Below, one piece after another: positions 53,053 through 62,424 of a stretch of 64,000 nucleotides of DNA (within the stretch, counting starts at the first letter, position 1; each line of letters opens with the position of its first letter). The position numbers and the translations under genes were made by a program. The stretch is taken from assembly GCA_016839845.1 (NCBI GenBank), contig JAEOTL010000062.1, positions 1 to 64,000 of the forward strand. Direction: 5' to 3'. The stretch is from Promethearchaeota archaeon (GTDB taxonomy: Archaea; Asgardarchaeota; Lokiarchaeia; Sigynarchaeales; SOKP01). The notes under the pieces are model-generated. The model had not been told where the DNA came from. It worked only from the letters and a program-made list of their open reading frames with translations, and ran no database searches.

Positions 53053-54924
53053 TTAATCAGTCTTAATATTTCCAGGATTTTTACTCAAAAATATCTCTGT
53101 TATAAATCCTTCAAGAAAAGGAAAGTCTTTTAATTCGATAACCTGACTTGTCTCAGCATATTTATCAAGCGTCTGCATTATTGAAGGAATATTTTGAAGA
53201 CGCTCAATAAAGTGCTCAACCTTTTTTTTAGCGAAGTATGTTTGTCCTTTGTATAGATAACAGATTGAGAACTTGGAAAATGTTTCCATGAGCACCGTAT
53301 ACTGACCGAACTTAGCACGATCGAGCCCTTCAGCAAAAAACTCATTGCTAAAAGACATAAAAGCCGTTAAAAAGCTTCCAAATTGTTCTTCGTCACTTTT
53401 CCACTCATCACTAAATGGAAACGACAACAGGAGAACACCACCTTCTATTAAAATTAGAAGTAGGACTGGCTCTTCATTAGTAACTTCTGGTATATTTTCC
53501 TCTCGAGTTTCCATGAGATTGCTAATAGAACCGCCAAGCGAAGCTACACTCATTCGTCTTGAAACTGAGGCGTTTGATTCCTTAAGATTATCTAATACAT
53601 CTAATTGACTCAACAAATAATCATGTTCTATTGAAATTGTTTGAGCTAGATTATGATACCCATTTTCATCAGCAATTTCTTGCGCTTGAGCGAGTAACCT
53701 TCGAGCATCACCCATATTCATTTGAAATAATGCAAGGCGTGCTTGTAACAGTTTTAATTTTGCTATAAGCGAGTAATCTTTTTCAGCTTGTTTTAGAAGT
53801 TGTGATATATAAGGGTTTATTTCATCTATAATAGTAACATCTTTGGTGAGTTTCAGTTCTTTTATATACAAATCACATATTTCAATTAAAGCATTTATCA
53901 CTATCCATGAAAACTCTTTTTCTGTTTCAATAATTTTCTTCAATATTTTTTCAGCTTCAGCTCTATCACGTGGTCTTGTACTTGATTTTAATACTCGAGC
54001 TCTGAGTAATTTATACATAGAAATATTCTGTATCATGGGTTTTTCATCATTAATTTGTTTAAATAATTGTAAATAATGTTGAGCCCCTTCATGATCTCCT
54101 TTCGCTATCAATACTTTTATTAAACCTTGTAATGTCGCTCCTGAGAGTGGTGCAAATTTTACTAAGAAGTTAAGATCTTCAAGGATTGTTAAACTTTTTT
54201 TAAACAAATTTAGAGATTTATCTAAATTACCCTTTAAGTAATATAAATATCCCATTTCCCAATATTCATTAGTATCCAATATCAATTCAAGATTTGTATC
54301 CCCAATTTTGAGAGCGATACTTTTTTCATGGTATTCTAAAGAAAGCTTTAAATCACCCGTATGAGTATAAATATGACCTATTAAACTTAAAATATATCTT
54401 CTGTATTTCTGGTCTTCTAGACTATCGATCTTAAATTGCTCCATTAACTCCAATGACTTTTCACAACATTCCAAGGCAAAATTATAATTTCCTCTGTTAA
54501 AATTCATAACTCCCTTCATATATAAGAAACGTGTTTCTTTAATTACGATTTTACTTGAGGTTCCTTTTGAAATAGAATTTAGCAGTAATTCTCCTCTTTC
54601 TATTAAATCGTAAGCTGGCCTGCTAAGAATTTGGCCTTGATTTAACATACACCATAATTTAAAATTTAAGGCATCGATTAAAAGAAAATCATTTCCAAAT
54701 TTTTCATATTCTTCGTAAGTTTCTTCAGCTAATTTTAAACCAATTTGAAGATTGCCTAATGCATAGTGTATATTACCCTTTAATATGACAATTTTGAGTC
54801 TTTCTTCTGGAGAGAGATCTTCCTTTTTTTCAATTTCGATTGCTAGGCTTAAAGCTTCTTCTTCTTTCCCTTCATTTAAGAGTTTCCAACACCGTTCTAT
54901 ATCATCTAATACGGAAACTGGCAT
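53053..54924 (-). CDS. TPR protein with C-terminal longin/roadblock-like domain, paralog 1
   Basis: About ten tetratricopeptide-like repeats (residues 10-450) end in ARRLLAQAQEIADENGYHNLA, followed by a linker and the shared C-terminal domain (about 490-620): VLLLILIEGGVLLLSF, E-Q-F-G-S-F-L-T-A-F-M-S-F-S, L-D-R-A-K-F-G-Q-Y and C-Y-L-Y-K-G-Q-T. I choose ATG 54924, preceded by GAGGA, rather than the upstream TTG at 54954. It lies 19 bases after the stop of paralog 2, in the same operon. It is probably a cytosolic scaffold; the partner is unknown. Confidence 0.8.
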   Translation of the reverse strand: MPVSVLDDIERCWKLLNEGKEEEALSLAIEIEKKEDLSPEERLKIVILKGNIHYALGNLQIGLKLAEETYEEYEKFGNDFLLIDALNFKLWCMLNQGQILSRPAYDLIERGELLLNSISKGTSSKIVIKETRFLYMKGVMNFNRGNYNFALECCEKSLELMEQFKIDSLEDQKYRRYILSLIGHIYTHTGDLKLSLEYHEKSIALKIGDTNLELILDTNEYWEMGYLYYLKGNLDKSLNLFKKSLTILEDLNFLVKFAPLSGATLQGLIKVLIAKGDHEGAQHYLQLFKQINDEKPMIQNISMYKLLRARVLKSSTRPRDRAEAEKILKKIIETEKEFSWIVINALIEICDLYIKELKLTKDVTIIDEINPYISQLLKQAEKDYSLIAKLKLLQARLALFQMNMGDARRLLAQAQEIADENGYHNLAQTISIEHDYLLSQLDVLDNLKESNASVSRRMSVASLGGSISNLMETREENIPEVTNEEPVLLLILIEGGVLLLSFPFSDEWKSDEEQFGSFLTAFMSFSNEFFAEGLDRAKFGQYTVLMETFSKFSICYLYKGQTYFAKKKVEHFIERLQNIPSIMQTLDKYAETSQVIELKDFPFLEGFITEIFLSKNPGNIKTD

Positions 54925-54943
54925 ACTTTTTTCCTCGAGTTTT

Positions 54944-56794
54944 TTATTTAACAAATATCTCTCTCAAAAGTGATTCTAAGGCAGGATTCTCACTTAAGGT
55001 TATGGCTTGATGTGTTTGATGATAATTGGTAAAGACATCCCATAATGGAGTTGTATTCTGTAAACGATGAGCAAAGTTAATCAGTTTTTGCTTTGCGAGA
55101 TATGATTGTCCCTTGAATAAGTAACATACCGTAAAATTCCCAATTGAATCCATTACTAGTGTAAATTCTCCAAATTTTGCTCGATCAAGCCCCTTAGAGA
55201 ACACCTCCTCACTAAAAGTATTAAACGCAGTAAGAAAATTGCTGATAAATCCATCTTCAATATCCCAATCTTCAGCAAATTGATTAGAGAAAGCGGGAAC
55301 TCCACCTTCTGCGATAATTAAAAGTAAAACAGGAACTTCATCGATTAATTCAGGAAGTTTAACTGGACGTGATTCTAGGATAATATCCATTATTACTTTC
55401 ATTGAAGCTAAGTCCAATCGTTCTGATAAGGGCGCATTTGCTTTCTTGAGTTTTTCCCACACATCTAACTGACCTATTAGATTATCGTGTTCTATTGAAA
55501 TAATCTGTGCTAGATGGTGATATCTATTTTCATCGGCTATCTGCTGCGCTTGAGAAAGGAATCGCCTGGCATCACCCATATTCATTTGGATTAGAGCAAT
55601 TCTAGCCTGCAATAAATTCGTTTTAGCTGAAATAGTGTAAGTCTTTTCTTTTTTGGCAACTTTTTGAAGTTTTATGATGAAAGGATTTATTTCGTCAATA
55701 ATTGTTAAATCATTCGTTAACTTCAATTCTTTCAAATACAGGTCGCATATATCAATTAAAGCAGCATTAATCGACCAGGAAGGATTGTTCTCATCTTTAA
55801 TTATTTCCTTGTAGATGTTCTCAGCTTCAGTTCGTTCACGACTGCGTGTACTTGATTTTAATGCTTTTGCTTTAAGTAATTTGTAGGAAGAAATAGCTCT
55901 TTTCCATGGTTTTTCATCGATTATTTGTTTAAAAAGATCTAAATAATAGTGAGTGCTTTCATAGTCACCTTTTGCAATCATTACCCGGATTAACCCTTCT
56001 AATGTAGCACTGGCATCACCGACATATACAACTAATAAGTTAAGATCTTCTAAAATCACTAAGCTTTGCTTAAAATATTTTAAGGCGCTATCCAAATCAC
56101 CTTTTGAATATAGAACATGCCCAATTCCATAAAAATTAATACTATCAAAAAATCTTTCATAATTAGTGTCTTTAAGCTTAAGAGCAAGACTCTTTTCATG
56201 GCACTGTAAAGCGAGATCTAGTTCACCTCTTGCGTTGTATATAAATCCCCTTATTGTTACAACCGATCTTCTATATTTTTGGTCTTCATACTTGTCAATA
56301 TTAAATTTATCTATTAACTCTAAAGATTTCTTATTATATTCTAAAGCGATATTATAATTTCCTAAATTAAGATTAATTATACTTTTCAAATACAGAAAGC
56401 GTGCTTCCTTGATAGCGATCTCTAGCGATGATTTGTTTGAAATGGATTTAAAAGCAGCTTCCCCACGTTTTATTAAATCAAGAGATGACTTACTAAGCAT
56501 TTTTCCTAAATAAAATAAAATCCACACTTTCAAATTTATAACATCTAATAAAAGAAAATCATTTCCCATTTTTTCATATTCATTATAAGCATCTTCAGCT
56601 ATATTAAAAGCTTTTTTGAACTGTCCTAAGGATTTATGTATATATCCCTTAAGCATTTTTATCCTATGCTTTTCCTCCAGAGAGAGATTTTCTTTTTTTT
56701 CGATTTCAATAACTAAGTCTAACGCTTCCTCTTCTCTCCCATCATTTAAGAGTTTCCAACACCGTTCTATATCATCTAATGTGGAAACTGACAT
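54944..56794 (-). CDS. TPR protein with C-terminal longin/roadblock-like domain, paralog 2
   Basis: Close relative of paralog 1: both begin (V)S-V/T-L-D-D-I-E-R-C-W-K-L-L-N-x-G-x-E-E-E-A-L. TPR-like helices fill residues 5-440, and the C-terminal domain (about 480-616) carries VLLLIIAEGGVPAFSN, I-S-N-F-L-T-A-F-N-T-F-S, L-D-R-A-K-F-G-E-F and C-Y-L-F-K-G-Q-S. ATG 56794 has AGAGA upstream. It follows paralog 3 by 17 bases, so the three minus-strand genes form one operon (3, 2, 1). Confidence 0.8.
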   Translation of the reverse strand: MSVSTLDDIERCWKLLNDGREEEALDLVIEIEKKENLSLEEKHRIKMLKGYIHKSLGQFKKAFNIAEDAYNEYEKMGNDFLLLDVINLKVWILFYLGKMLSKSSLDLIKRGEAAFKSISNKSSLEIAIKEARFLYLKSIINLNLGNYNIALEYNKKSLELIDKFNIDKYEDQKYRRSVVTIRGFIYNARGELDLALQCHEKSLALKLKDTNYERFFDSINFYGIGHVLYSKGDLDSALKYFKQSLVILEDLNLLVVYVGDASATLEGLIRVMIAKGDYESTHYYLDLFKQIIDEKPWKRAISSYKLLKAKALKSSTRSRERTEAENIYKEIIKDENNPSWSINAALIDICDLYLKELKLTNDLTIIDEINPFIIKLQKVAKKEKTYTISAKTNLLQARIALIQMNMGDARRFLSQAQQIADENRYHHLAQIISIEHDNLIGQLDVWEKLKKANAPLSERLDLASMKVIMDIILESRPVKLPELIDEVPVLLLIIAEGGVPAFSNQFAEDWDIEDGFISNFLTAFNTFSEEVFSKGLDRAKFGEFTLVMDSIGNFTVCYLFKGQSYLAKQKLINFAHRLQNTTPLWDVFTNYHQTHQAITLSENPALESLLREIFVK

Positions 56795-56811
56795 TTTTCT
56801 CTAAGAGTTTT

Positions 56812-58869
56812 TTATTTTGGCTTATCGATAAATATTTCTGTTATAAGGGATTCAAGCTTAGGACTATCTTTCAACTCAAGAACTTGGCTTGCGTTATAAA
56901 AATTTTCTAGAGTTTGCCAAACTGGAGTAGCATTTTGAATTTCCTCAGTAAATTTCGATAATCTTTGCGTAGCAGGGTAGGTTTGCCCTTTAAATAAGTA
57001 ACAAATCGAAAAGTGACCAATTGATTCCATTAATATTAAATCATCTCCAAATTTCGCACGATCTAGGCCTTTTGTGAAAAATTCACTACTAAATGAAGTA
57101 AATGCGGATAAAAAACTACTGAAAAGCTCATCATCACGCTTCCATTCATCTGTAAATGGATATGAGAACAGTAATACACCCCCCTCTGCTATTATCAGGA
57201 GTAGAGTGGGTTTTTCATTAATCAACTCAGGAGCTTCTATGGCACGTTTACCCTGCAATCGATCCAGTACACCCTCAATTGAGGCTAATTCAATTCTTTC
57301 AGCCATAGGGGCATTTTTCTTTTTCAAATTTTCCCAATCGTTAATACGTTCAAGTAAAATATCATGCTCGCTTGAAATTTTATGTGCCATTAAGTTTAAA
57401 CCGTGCATTTCAGCGATCCGCTGAGCTTGTGTCAGAAGTAACTTTGCATCATCAAGATCCATTTGAATTAATGCTAGTTTAGCCTTTAAAAGTTTTCCCT
57501 CAGCTATGTAAAGGGAAGAATTTTGATCTTCTGCTATCTTAAGTAATCGTGATACTAGAGGTTCTAATTCGTCCAGGATCTCCAATTCATTATATTCATA
57601 AAGTTCTTTAAACATAAAATCGCAAAGAGCTACCAAAGATAATATATAAACTTGTGTGTGAGCAATATCATCGTCAATTATTTGTTTTAGGATATCTTCC
57701 GCTTCAGCTCTATATCGTGCACGACTCTTTGTTTTTAAAAATAAAGCTTTTGCTAACAAATAGATTTGAGAAATTACCTTAGACGTGGTCCGATCTGCTG
57801 TATTTTTTAATAATTCTAAAGATTCTTGAGCTTTTTCGAATGAATTATCATCCAAATTTATGAAGAACTGATCTAACAACGCAAATTGCTTCGCAATAAA
57901 AAAGTCTTCCTTTTCTAAAAATAAAACACAGCGTTTAATGTACTTAAGCGCTTCTAAACTATCACCTTTTATTCTATATGTTGTTGCAATCCGTGATAAA
58001 AGCGCCCCTAATGTATAAAACTCGTTTCTCTCTTCAGCAAGCATTATCCCTTTCTTGAAATAATCCAAAGATGTGTCTAACTCTCCTTTTTCCCTATATA
58101 TGTCTGCTAATGTTAACAAAATAATACCCTTGGAACCCCCACCAATCTCTTTAATCATCAAACCTTTATGACAGAGTTCCAATGCCTGACTCAAATCGCC
58201 TTTGTAATAATAGATATGACTGAATAATGCTAGACATTGTGCTATACATGTCTGGGAATTTAATTCTTTAGCAATGGTTAAACCTTTCTCTGCGTAAATT
58301 AACGCTGCATTAGGATCCCCTTTGGTAACCAGATATAAATAACTAGTTATTAACAGGAAGAATAAGTTAACAAGCTTTAGCCCTAATTTTTCTCCTAAAG
58401 AAAAACCATCTAATGCTACTTCTAATCCTTTTTCAAAATCGGATCTTATATAATATGCCCATGCTTTGGGGAGTAAAATACCTATCTTCAATCTAGAGAA
58501 CTGAGTAGATGAAATAATATTAACTGAATTGAGCAATTCTTCAGCTTCTAAAACTAGATTGAGTGCATTCTCAACTTGCCCTGAATTACTAAAAGCAAAA
58601 GCCTTTAAACTAAGTGCTTCAATAGTTTCTGAAACCCTTTCTAATTTTTTACTCAATTCATATGCTGAATTCCCGATTTCTGCTACTTCTTTATACCTTT
58701 CAAAAAAAATAAACAATTTTCCTTTTATAAGAAGTGCTGATAATTGATCTTGTAGGGTGATTTCGGAATTATTCTCGAATTTACTTACTTTATTAAGAGC
58801 TTCCTCTAATTTCCCATCATTCATGAGATCTTCTGCGTTTATTAATTCTTGGGGTTTAGAATAAACCAT
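56812..58869 (-). CDS. TPR protein with C-terminal longin/roadblock-like domain, paralog 3
   Basis: This is the first gene of the minus-strand TPR operon. It is longer (685 residues) because of extra repeats, several with the canonical W/Y-x-x-x-G-D pattern (for example YYKGDLSQALELCHKGL, YREKGELDTSLDYFKKG). The C-terminal domain keeps LLLIIAEGGVLLFSYPF, L-F-S-S-F-L-S-A-F-T-S-F-S, L-D-R-A-K-F-G and C-Y-L-F-K-G-Q-T. ATG 58869 is preferred; TTG 58884 is an alternative. Its upstream region is shared with the divergent FAD oxidase paralog 4. Confidence 0.8.
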   Translation of the reverse strand: MVYSKPQELINAEDLMNDGKLEEALNKVSKFENNSEITLQDQLSALLIKGKLFIFFERYKEVAEIGNSAYELSKKLERVSETIEALSLKAFAFSNSGQVENALNLVLEAEELLNSVNIISSTQFSRLKIGILLPKAWAYYIRSDFEKGLEVALDGFSLGEKLGLKLVNLFFLLITSYLYLVTKGDPNAALIYAEKGLTIAKELNSQTCIAQCLALFSHIYYYKGDLSQALELCHKGLMIKEIGGGSKGIILLTLADIYREKGELDTSLDYFKKGIMLAEERNEFYTLGALLSRIATTYRIKGDSLEALKYIKRCVLFLEKEDFFIAKQFALLDQFFINLDDNSFEKAQESLELLKNTADRTTSKVISQIYLLAKALFLKTKSRARYRAEAEDILKQIIDDDIAHTQVYILSLVALCDFMFKELYEYNELEILDELEPLVSRLLKIAEDQNSSLYIAEGKLLKAKLALIQMDLDDAKLLLTQAQRIAEMHGLNLMAHKISSEHDILLERINDWENLKKKNAPMAERIELASIEGVLDRLQGKRAIEAPELINEKPTLLLIIAEGGVLLFSYPFTDEWKRDDELFSSFLSAFTSFSSEFFTKGLDRAKFGDDLILMESIGHFSICYLFKGQTYPATQRLSKFTEEIQNATPVWQTLENFYNASQVLELKDSPKLESLITEIFIDKPK

Positions 58870-59026
58870 TTTTTTGATATGCAATCTTTGGATTAAAAAA
58901 TATGAAGATGAGTTTCCTTAAAAGCCTTTTGAACCCCAAGTTGTTAGTGAATATCTACATAACTTTTATTAGGATATGCGGTCTATCTTTTAATTATTAC
59001 AATTTTTATAATATAGGGTGTGAAAA

Positions 59027-60562
59027 ATTAGCAAGGTTAAAAATGCCTATAAAGAAATAGAAGATGTGCTTGGATCAGATTTCGTATCTGATAAAGATTT
59101 CATGAAGGCTGCGTATTCTCGGAATGTCGATCCAGCGTTTCCAGATCGATGGGCTGATATAATTGTGAAACCAGAGACTACAAAAGAAGTATCGGAAATT
59201 GTTAAAATTGCCAATAAATATAAAATTAGAATGGTACCACGAGGTGGGGGGGCAGACTTAGTTGGAGGTTCTGTCACTGAAAGCGGAATTCTTATCGACC
59301 TTACACGGATGAATCAAATCCATGAAATAAATGTAGACGATTATTATTGTATTTTGGGATGTGGAATTACATGGGGTTCGATGCTCTCAGAACTGCAGAA
59401 AAAAGGAATGACTACGGGTATTCTTGGACCTGGAAGTGGATACTCTGCTACCATTGGCGGAGGGCTTTCAAACGCTACTGTAGGTTTTAGTTCTACGAAA
59501 TATGGACTTACACCAGATATTTGTTTGGGTGTTGAAGCCGTTTTACCAAATCCAGAAGGCACAATTATAAGAACTGGAGCAGCAGCAAATCAATATGCAA
59601 CTCCCTTCTGCCGTTATGGTGTTGCACCGGACTTCACTGGTCTTTTCATGGGAGATGTCGGAACCATGGGAATTAAATGTAAAGCTTTCCTTAGATTATT
59701 CCCTGATCCTCCTTATAAGCAACGACGATACTTTATGCTCTTAAAGGATGATTATAGTCAGGTGTTTAAACTGGCTCATAAAATGCGGATGGAAGTCGGA
59801 GATGGTTTAAATGATTTAATGGTATGGCCGTCCATATTATTCAACCTACTATCCGCTCAAGTTGTTAATAAACCCGAAAAAAGGCCAAAAATAACCGGAC
59901 CAGTATTTTCAGTGACATTAGAAGCAACAGATCAACGAATTATTGATATATATCTCGAAAAAACAAATGAAATTATGCTAAAAGACGATGTGACTAGATC
60001 ATTTGAATGGCAGGAGATTGATTTAGATATGGTTTTATCGAAAGATTGGAAATTCACATTAAAGGAAGAGTTTAATTTCTTCCAGAAATATATCTCAACT
60101 GCACCTCCTAAAAGTTCTTGTACAACGTGCCATAAAGTTGCGATTTCCCGATTAAATGAAAGTGTTCAAAAAGGAGTACAATTCAATATAAGCAATGCAA
60201 AAGAATTTCCACCAAAGAATCCCCCATATCCCGTTTTTGCATCATTCCTTATGTTTCTGCCTAACGGAAACTGTGTGATTGTAGGGGGACTCGGTGGTGA
60301 TAATACTGATGAACATCGTGAAACTACAATGAATATCTGGCATAAGAAAATACGACATCAAGTTCGTTATGGAGGTGCTCATTATTGGCTTGGAGAATCC
60401 ATCAGTCAGTCAATCGTCGAAGCAGGCGCTTACACTCCTGAGTTTATGCAATTCTTTAAAGATATGAAAAAAACAGTTGACCCAAACTTTCTGTTAAGCC
60501 CAAATAAATTTCACATGTATTCTTATGACCATGATTATACAGAGCATCTCGTAGAAGATTAG
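59027..60562 (+). CDS. FAD-linked oxidase (GlcD-like), paralog 4, probable AUU start
   Basis: Full-length FAD oxidase of the same family, on the opposite strand from the other three. Conserved N-terminal residues SKVKNAYKEIEDVLGSDF begin directly after ATT 59027-59029, with a stop (TGA 59021) two codons upstream and GGGTG at 59016-59020. The only conventional start, GTG 59066, would delete 13 conserved residues. PCMH motifs are intact, although the G-G-G-S-T-K-Y-G segment reads V-G-F-S-S-T-K-Y-G. A C-T-T-C-H segment is shared with paralog 3. It lies upstream of two TPR genes and shares its promoter region with TPR paralog 3. Confidence 0.87.
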   Translation: MSKVKNAYKEIEDVLGSDFVSDKDFMKAAYSRNVDPAFPDRWADIIVKPETTKEVSEIVKIANKYKIRMVPRGGGADLVGGSVTESGILIDLTRMNQIHEINVDDYYCILGCGITWGSMLSELQKKGMTTGILGPGSGYSATIGGGLSNATVGFSSTKYGLTPDICLGVEAVLPNPEGTIIRTGAAANQYATPFCRYGVAPDFTGLFMGDVGTMGIKCKAFLRLFPDPPYKQRRYFMLLKDDYSQVFKLAHKMRMEVGDGLNDLMVWPSILFNLLSAQVVNKPEKRPKITGPVFSVTLEATDQRIIDIYLEKTNEIMLKDDVTRSFEWQEIDLDMVLSKDWKFTLKEEFNFFQKYISTAPPKSSCTTCHKVAISRLNESVQKGVQFNISNAKEFPPKNPPYPVFASFLMFLPNGNCVIVGGLGGDNTDEHRETTMNIWHKKIRHQVRYGGAHYWLGESISQSIVEAGAYTPEFMQFFKDMKKTVDPNFLLSPNKFHMYSYDHDYTEHLVED

Positions 60563-60634
60563 AAAGCTTAAACTTATTCCTATTCTATTTTATAATTTTT
60601 AATTTTTAAAAAATCCAGAAATCTGACCATTGGT

Positions 60635-62410
60635 ATGAATAACTCCAATTCTGATGAAATATCAAGAGCAAAAGGACTTATTTTAGAGAATAAAGAAGAG
60701 GAAGCTCTTAAATTCATCCAAAAAGCTGTGGATAAAGCATGGGGTTATTTCTATGAAAGAAATTATAAAGAGGCATTAAGTTTAGCTTTAAAAGTTAAAG
60801 AATTACATGAAAAAATCGGATATAGATTAGGTATTGCAAACATTTTGCATTTACTTGGTCTTTTATACCTTTTCAATGGAGATTATGATAAAGGTTTGGA
60901 ATGTGGGCTAAAAAGCTTAAGAATCAATGAAAAATTAGAGAATCAAGAAGAAATTGCTAAGAGTTTATACTTAACAGGTTTTGCATATAATTATAAAGGT
61001 AAATTTAATCAAGCAATTGATTACCTGAAACGCTGTCTAGATATTGAAAAAATCCTACCTCAAACAAAGGTGGATGCTCTTTATAACTTAGGAGTGATTT
61101 ACTTCTGGAAAGGAAATTTTGATCAATCGTTAAAGTATTGTGAAAAAAGTCTCAAAATTGCAGAGGAGATTGATCGTAAAAATTATATCGCAATGAGTTT
61201 AAATACAATCGGAGGAATTTACCAACTTAAAGGTGAAATTAAAAAGGCAAAGGAATATCATATACGTTCGTTATCAATAGGTGAGAACCAAAGATTACCT
61301 CTTGTTATTGGATTAGCACTGCAGTCATTATTAATAATTGCGGTCCTAGGGGAAAGTAATCTTGAAGAAGCAATGAAACTTACAAATCGCATAAGAGCTT
61401 TTTCTGAGGAATTTGAGAAAAGTAAATTTCTTAATCATAATTATCTACTTGGAAAGGCTATGATTGCGTTAAAACTCAAATCACGGATACAAGATCGTGC
61501 TGAAGCCGAACTTCTGCTTAAACGAATTCTTACTGATAAAATATCTCACCCCCCAACCCATATTTGGGCCATTATTTTTCTTTGTGAATTTCTTCTTGAA
61601 GAACTTAAAATTTCTGGCAATTTAACAGTTTTGGATGAATTAAATCCTTTAGTTAATAGATTACTAAACATAAGTGAAAAAACTCATTCATACATATGGT
61701 TAGTGCAAGCAAAACTAATACAATCAAAATTAGCATTAATCCAAATGGATTTTAGAAAAGCAAAATTATTCCTGGCACAGGCTCAACAGATTGCAGAATC
61801 AAATGATCTTGTTGTATATGCTCAAATAATTTCAAATGATCACGATCATTTACTTGAGCAACAGGATATGTGGGAGCACCTTAAGAAAACAAAAGCTCCT
61901 ATGGCAGATCGTATAGATCTAGCTTCTTTTGATGGGATAATAACACAAATGCAAGGTCTTCGTACCTTAGAACCTGAAGTTCTAGTGGATGAGCAGGCTA
62001 TATTACTTTTAATAATAGCGGAGGGGGGAGTCCTATTATTCTCTTACCCTTTCTCTGAAGAATGGAAATTCGATGATGAGCTTTTCGGTGGCTTTTTAAA
62101 CGCATTCAATTCTATTAGTGATGAAATTTTCTCTGAAGGGCTTGATCGTGTCAAGTTTGGTAAGCAGACAGTTCTCATGGAAAATGTAGGAAAATTTTCA
62201 TTTTGCTATTTGTTTAAGGGACAGACCTATCCTGCAAAACAAAAATTTGATAAATTTATAGATAGGATTCATGAGTCATCATCAATATTTAAGACTCTCG
62301 AAAACTATTATAGAACAAGTCAAATTGCAGAATTAGAAGATATTCCTTCAATTGAACCTCTCATAGAGGAAATATTCTATAAAAGAAGTAACAAAATTCA
62401 AAAAAAATAA
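60635..62410 (+). CDS. TPR protein with C-terminal longin/roadblock-like domain, paralog 4
   Basis: 591 residues. The N-terminal part has at least five clear TPRs (for example LYLFNGDYDKGLECGLKSL, YNYKGKFNQAIDYLKRCL, YFWKGNFDQSLKYCEKSL, YQLKGEIKKAKEYHIRSL). A helical middle region includes D-R-A-E-A-E-L-L-L-K and A-K-L-F-L-A-Q-A-Q-Q-I-A, then the C-terminal domain with ILLLIIAEGGVLLFSYPF, G-G-F-L-N-A-F-N, L-D-R-V-K-F-G-K-Q and C-Y-L-F-K-G-Q-T. The next paralog starts 14 bases downstream. Confidence 0.82.
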   Translation: MNNSNSDEISRAKGLILENKEEEALKFIQKAVDKAWGYFYERNYKEALSLALKVKELHEKIGYRLGIANILHLLGLLYLFNGDYDKGLECGLKSLRINEKLENQEEIAKSLYLTGFAYNYKGKFNQAIDYLKRCLDIEKILPQTKVDALYNLGVIYFWKGNFDQSLKYCEKSLKIAEEIDRKNYIAMSLNTIGGIYQLKGEIKKAKEYHIRSLSIGENQRLPLVIGLALQSLLIIAVLGESNLEEAMKLTNRIRAFSEEFEKSKFLNHNYLLGKAMIALKLKSRIQDRAEAELLLKRILTDKISHPPTHIWAIIFLCEFLLEELKISGNLTVLDELNPLVNRLLNISEKTHSYIWLVQAKLIQSKLALIQMDFRKAKLFLAQAQQIAESNDLVVYAQIISNDHDHLLEQQDMWEHLKKTKAPMADRIDLASFDGIITQMQGLRTLEPEVLVDEQAILLLIIAEGGVLLFSYPFSEEWKFDDELFGGFLNAFNSISDEIFSEGLDRVKFGKQTVLMENVGKFSFCYLFKGQTYPAKQKFDKFIDRIHESSSIFKTLENYYRTSQIAELEDIPSIEPLIEEIFYKRSNKIQKK

Positions 62411-62424
62411 ATATTATATATCGC

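Noticed and set aside
60100..60145. C-T-T-C-H in FAD-oxidase paralog 4 (and near 48310-48330 in paralog 3) as a cytochrome c heme site
   Set aside because: Paralogs 1 and 2 read M-A-T-C-H at the same place, so the first Cys is not conserved. The proteins have no signal peptide, which c-type maturation needs.
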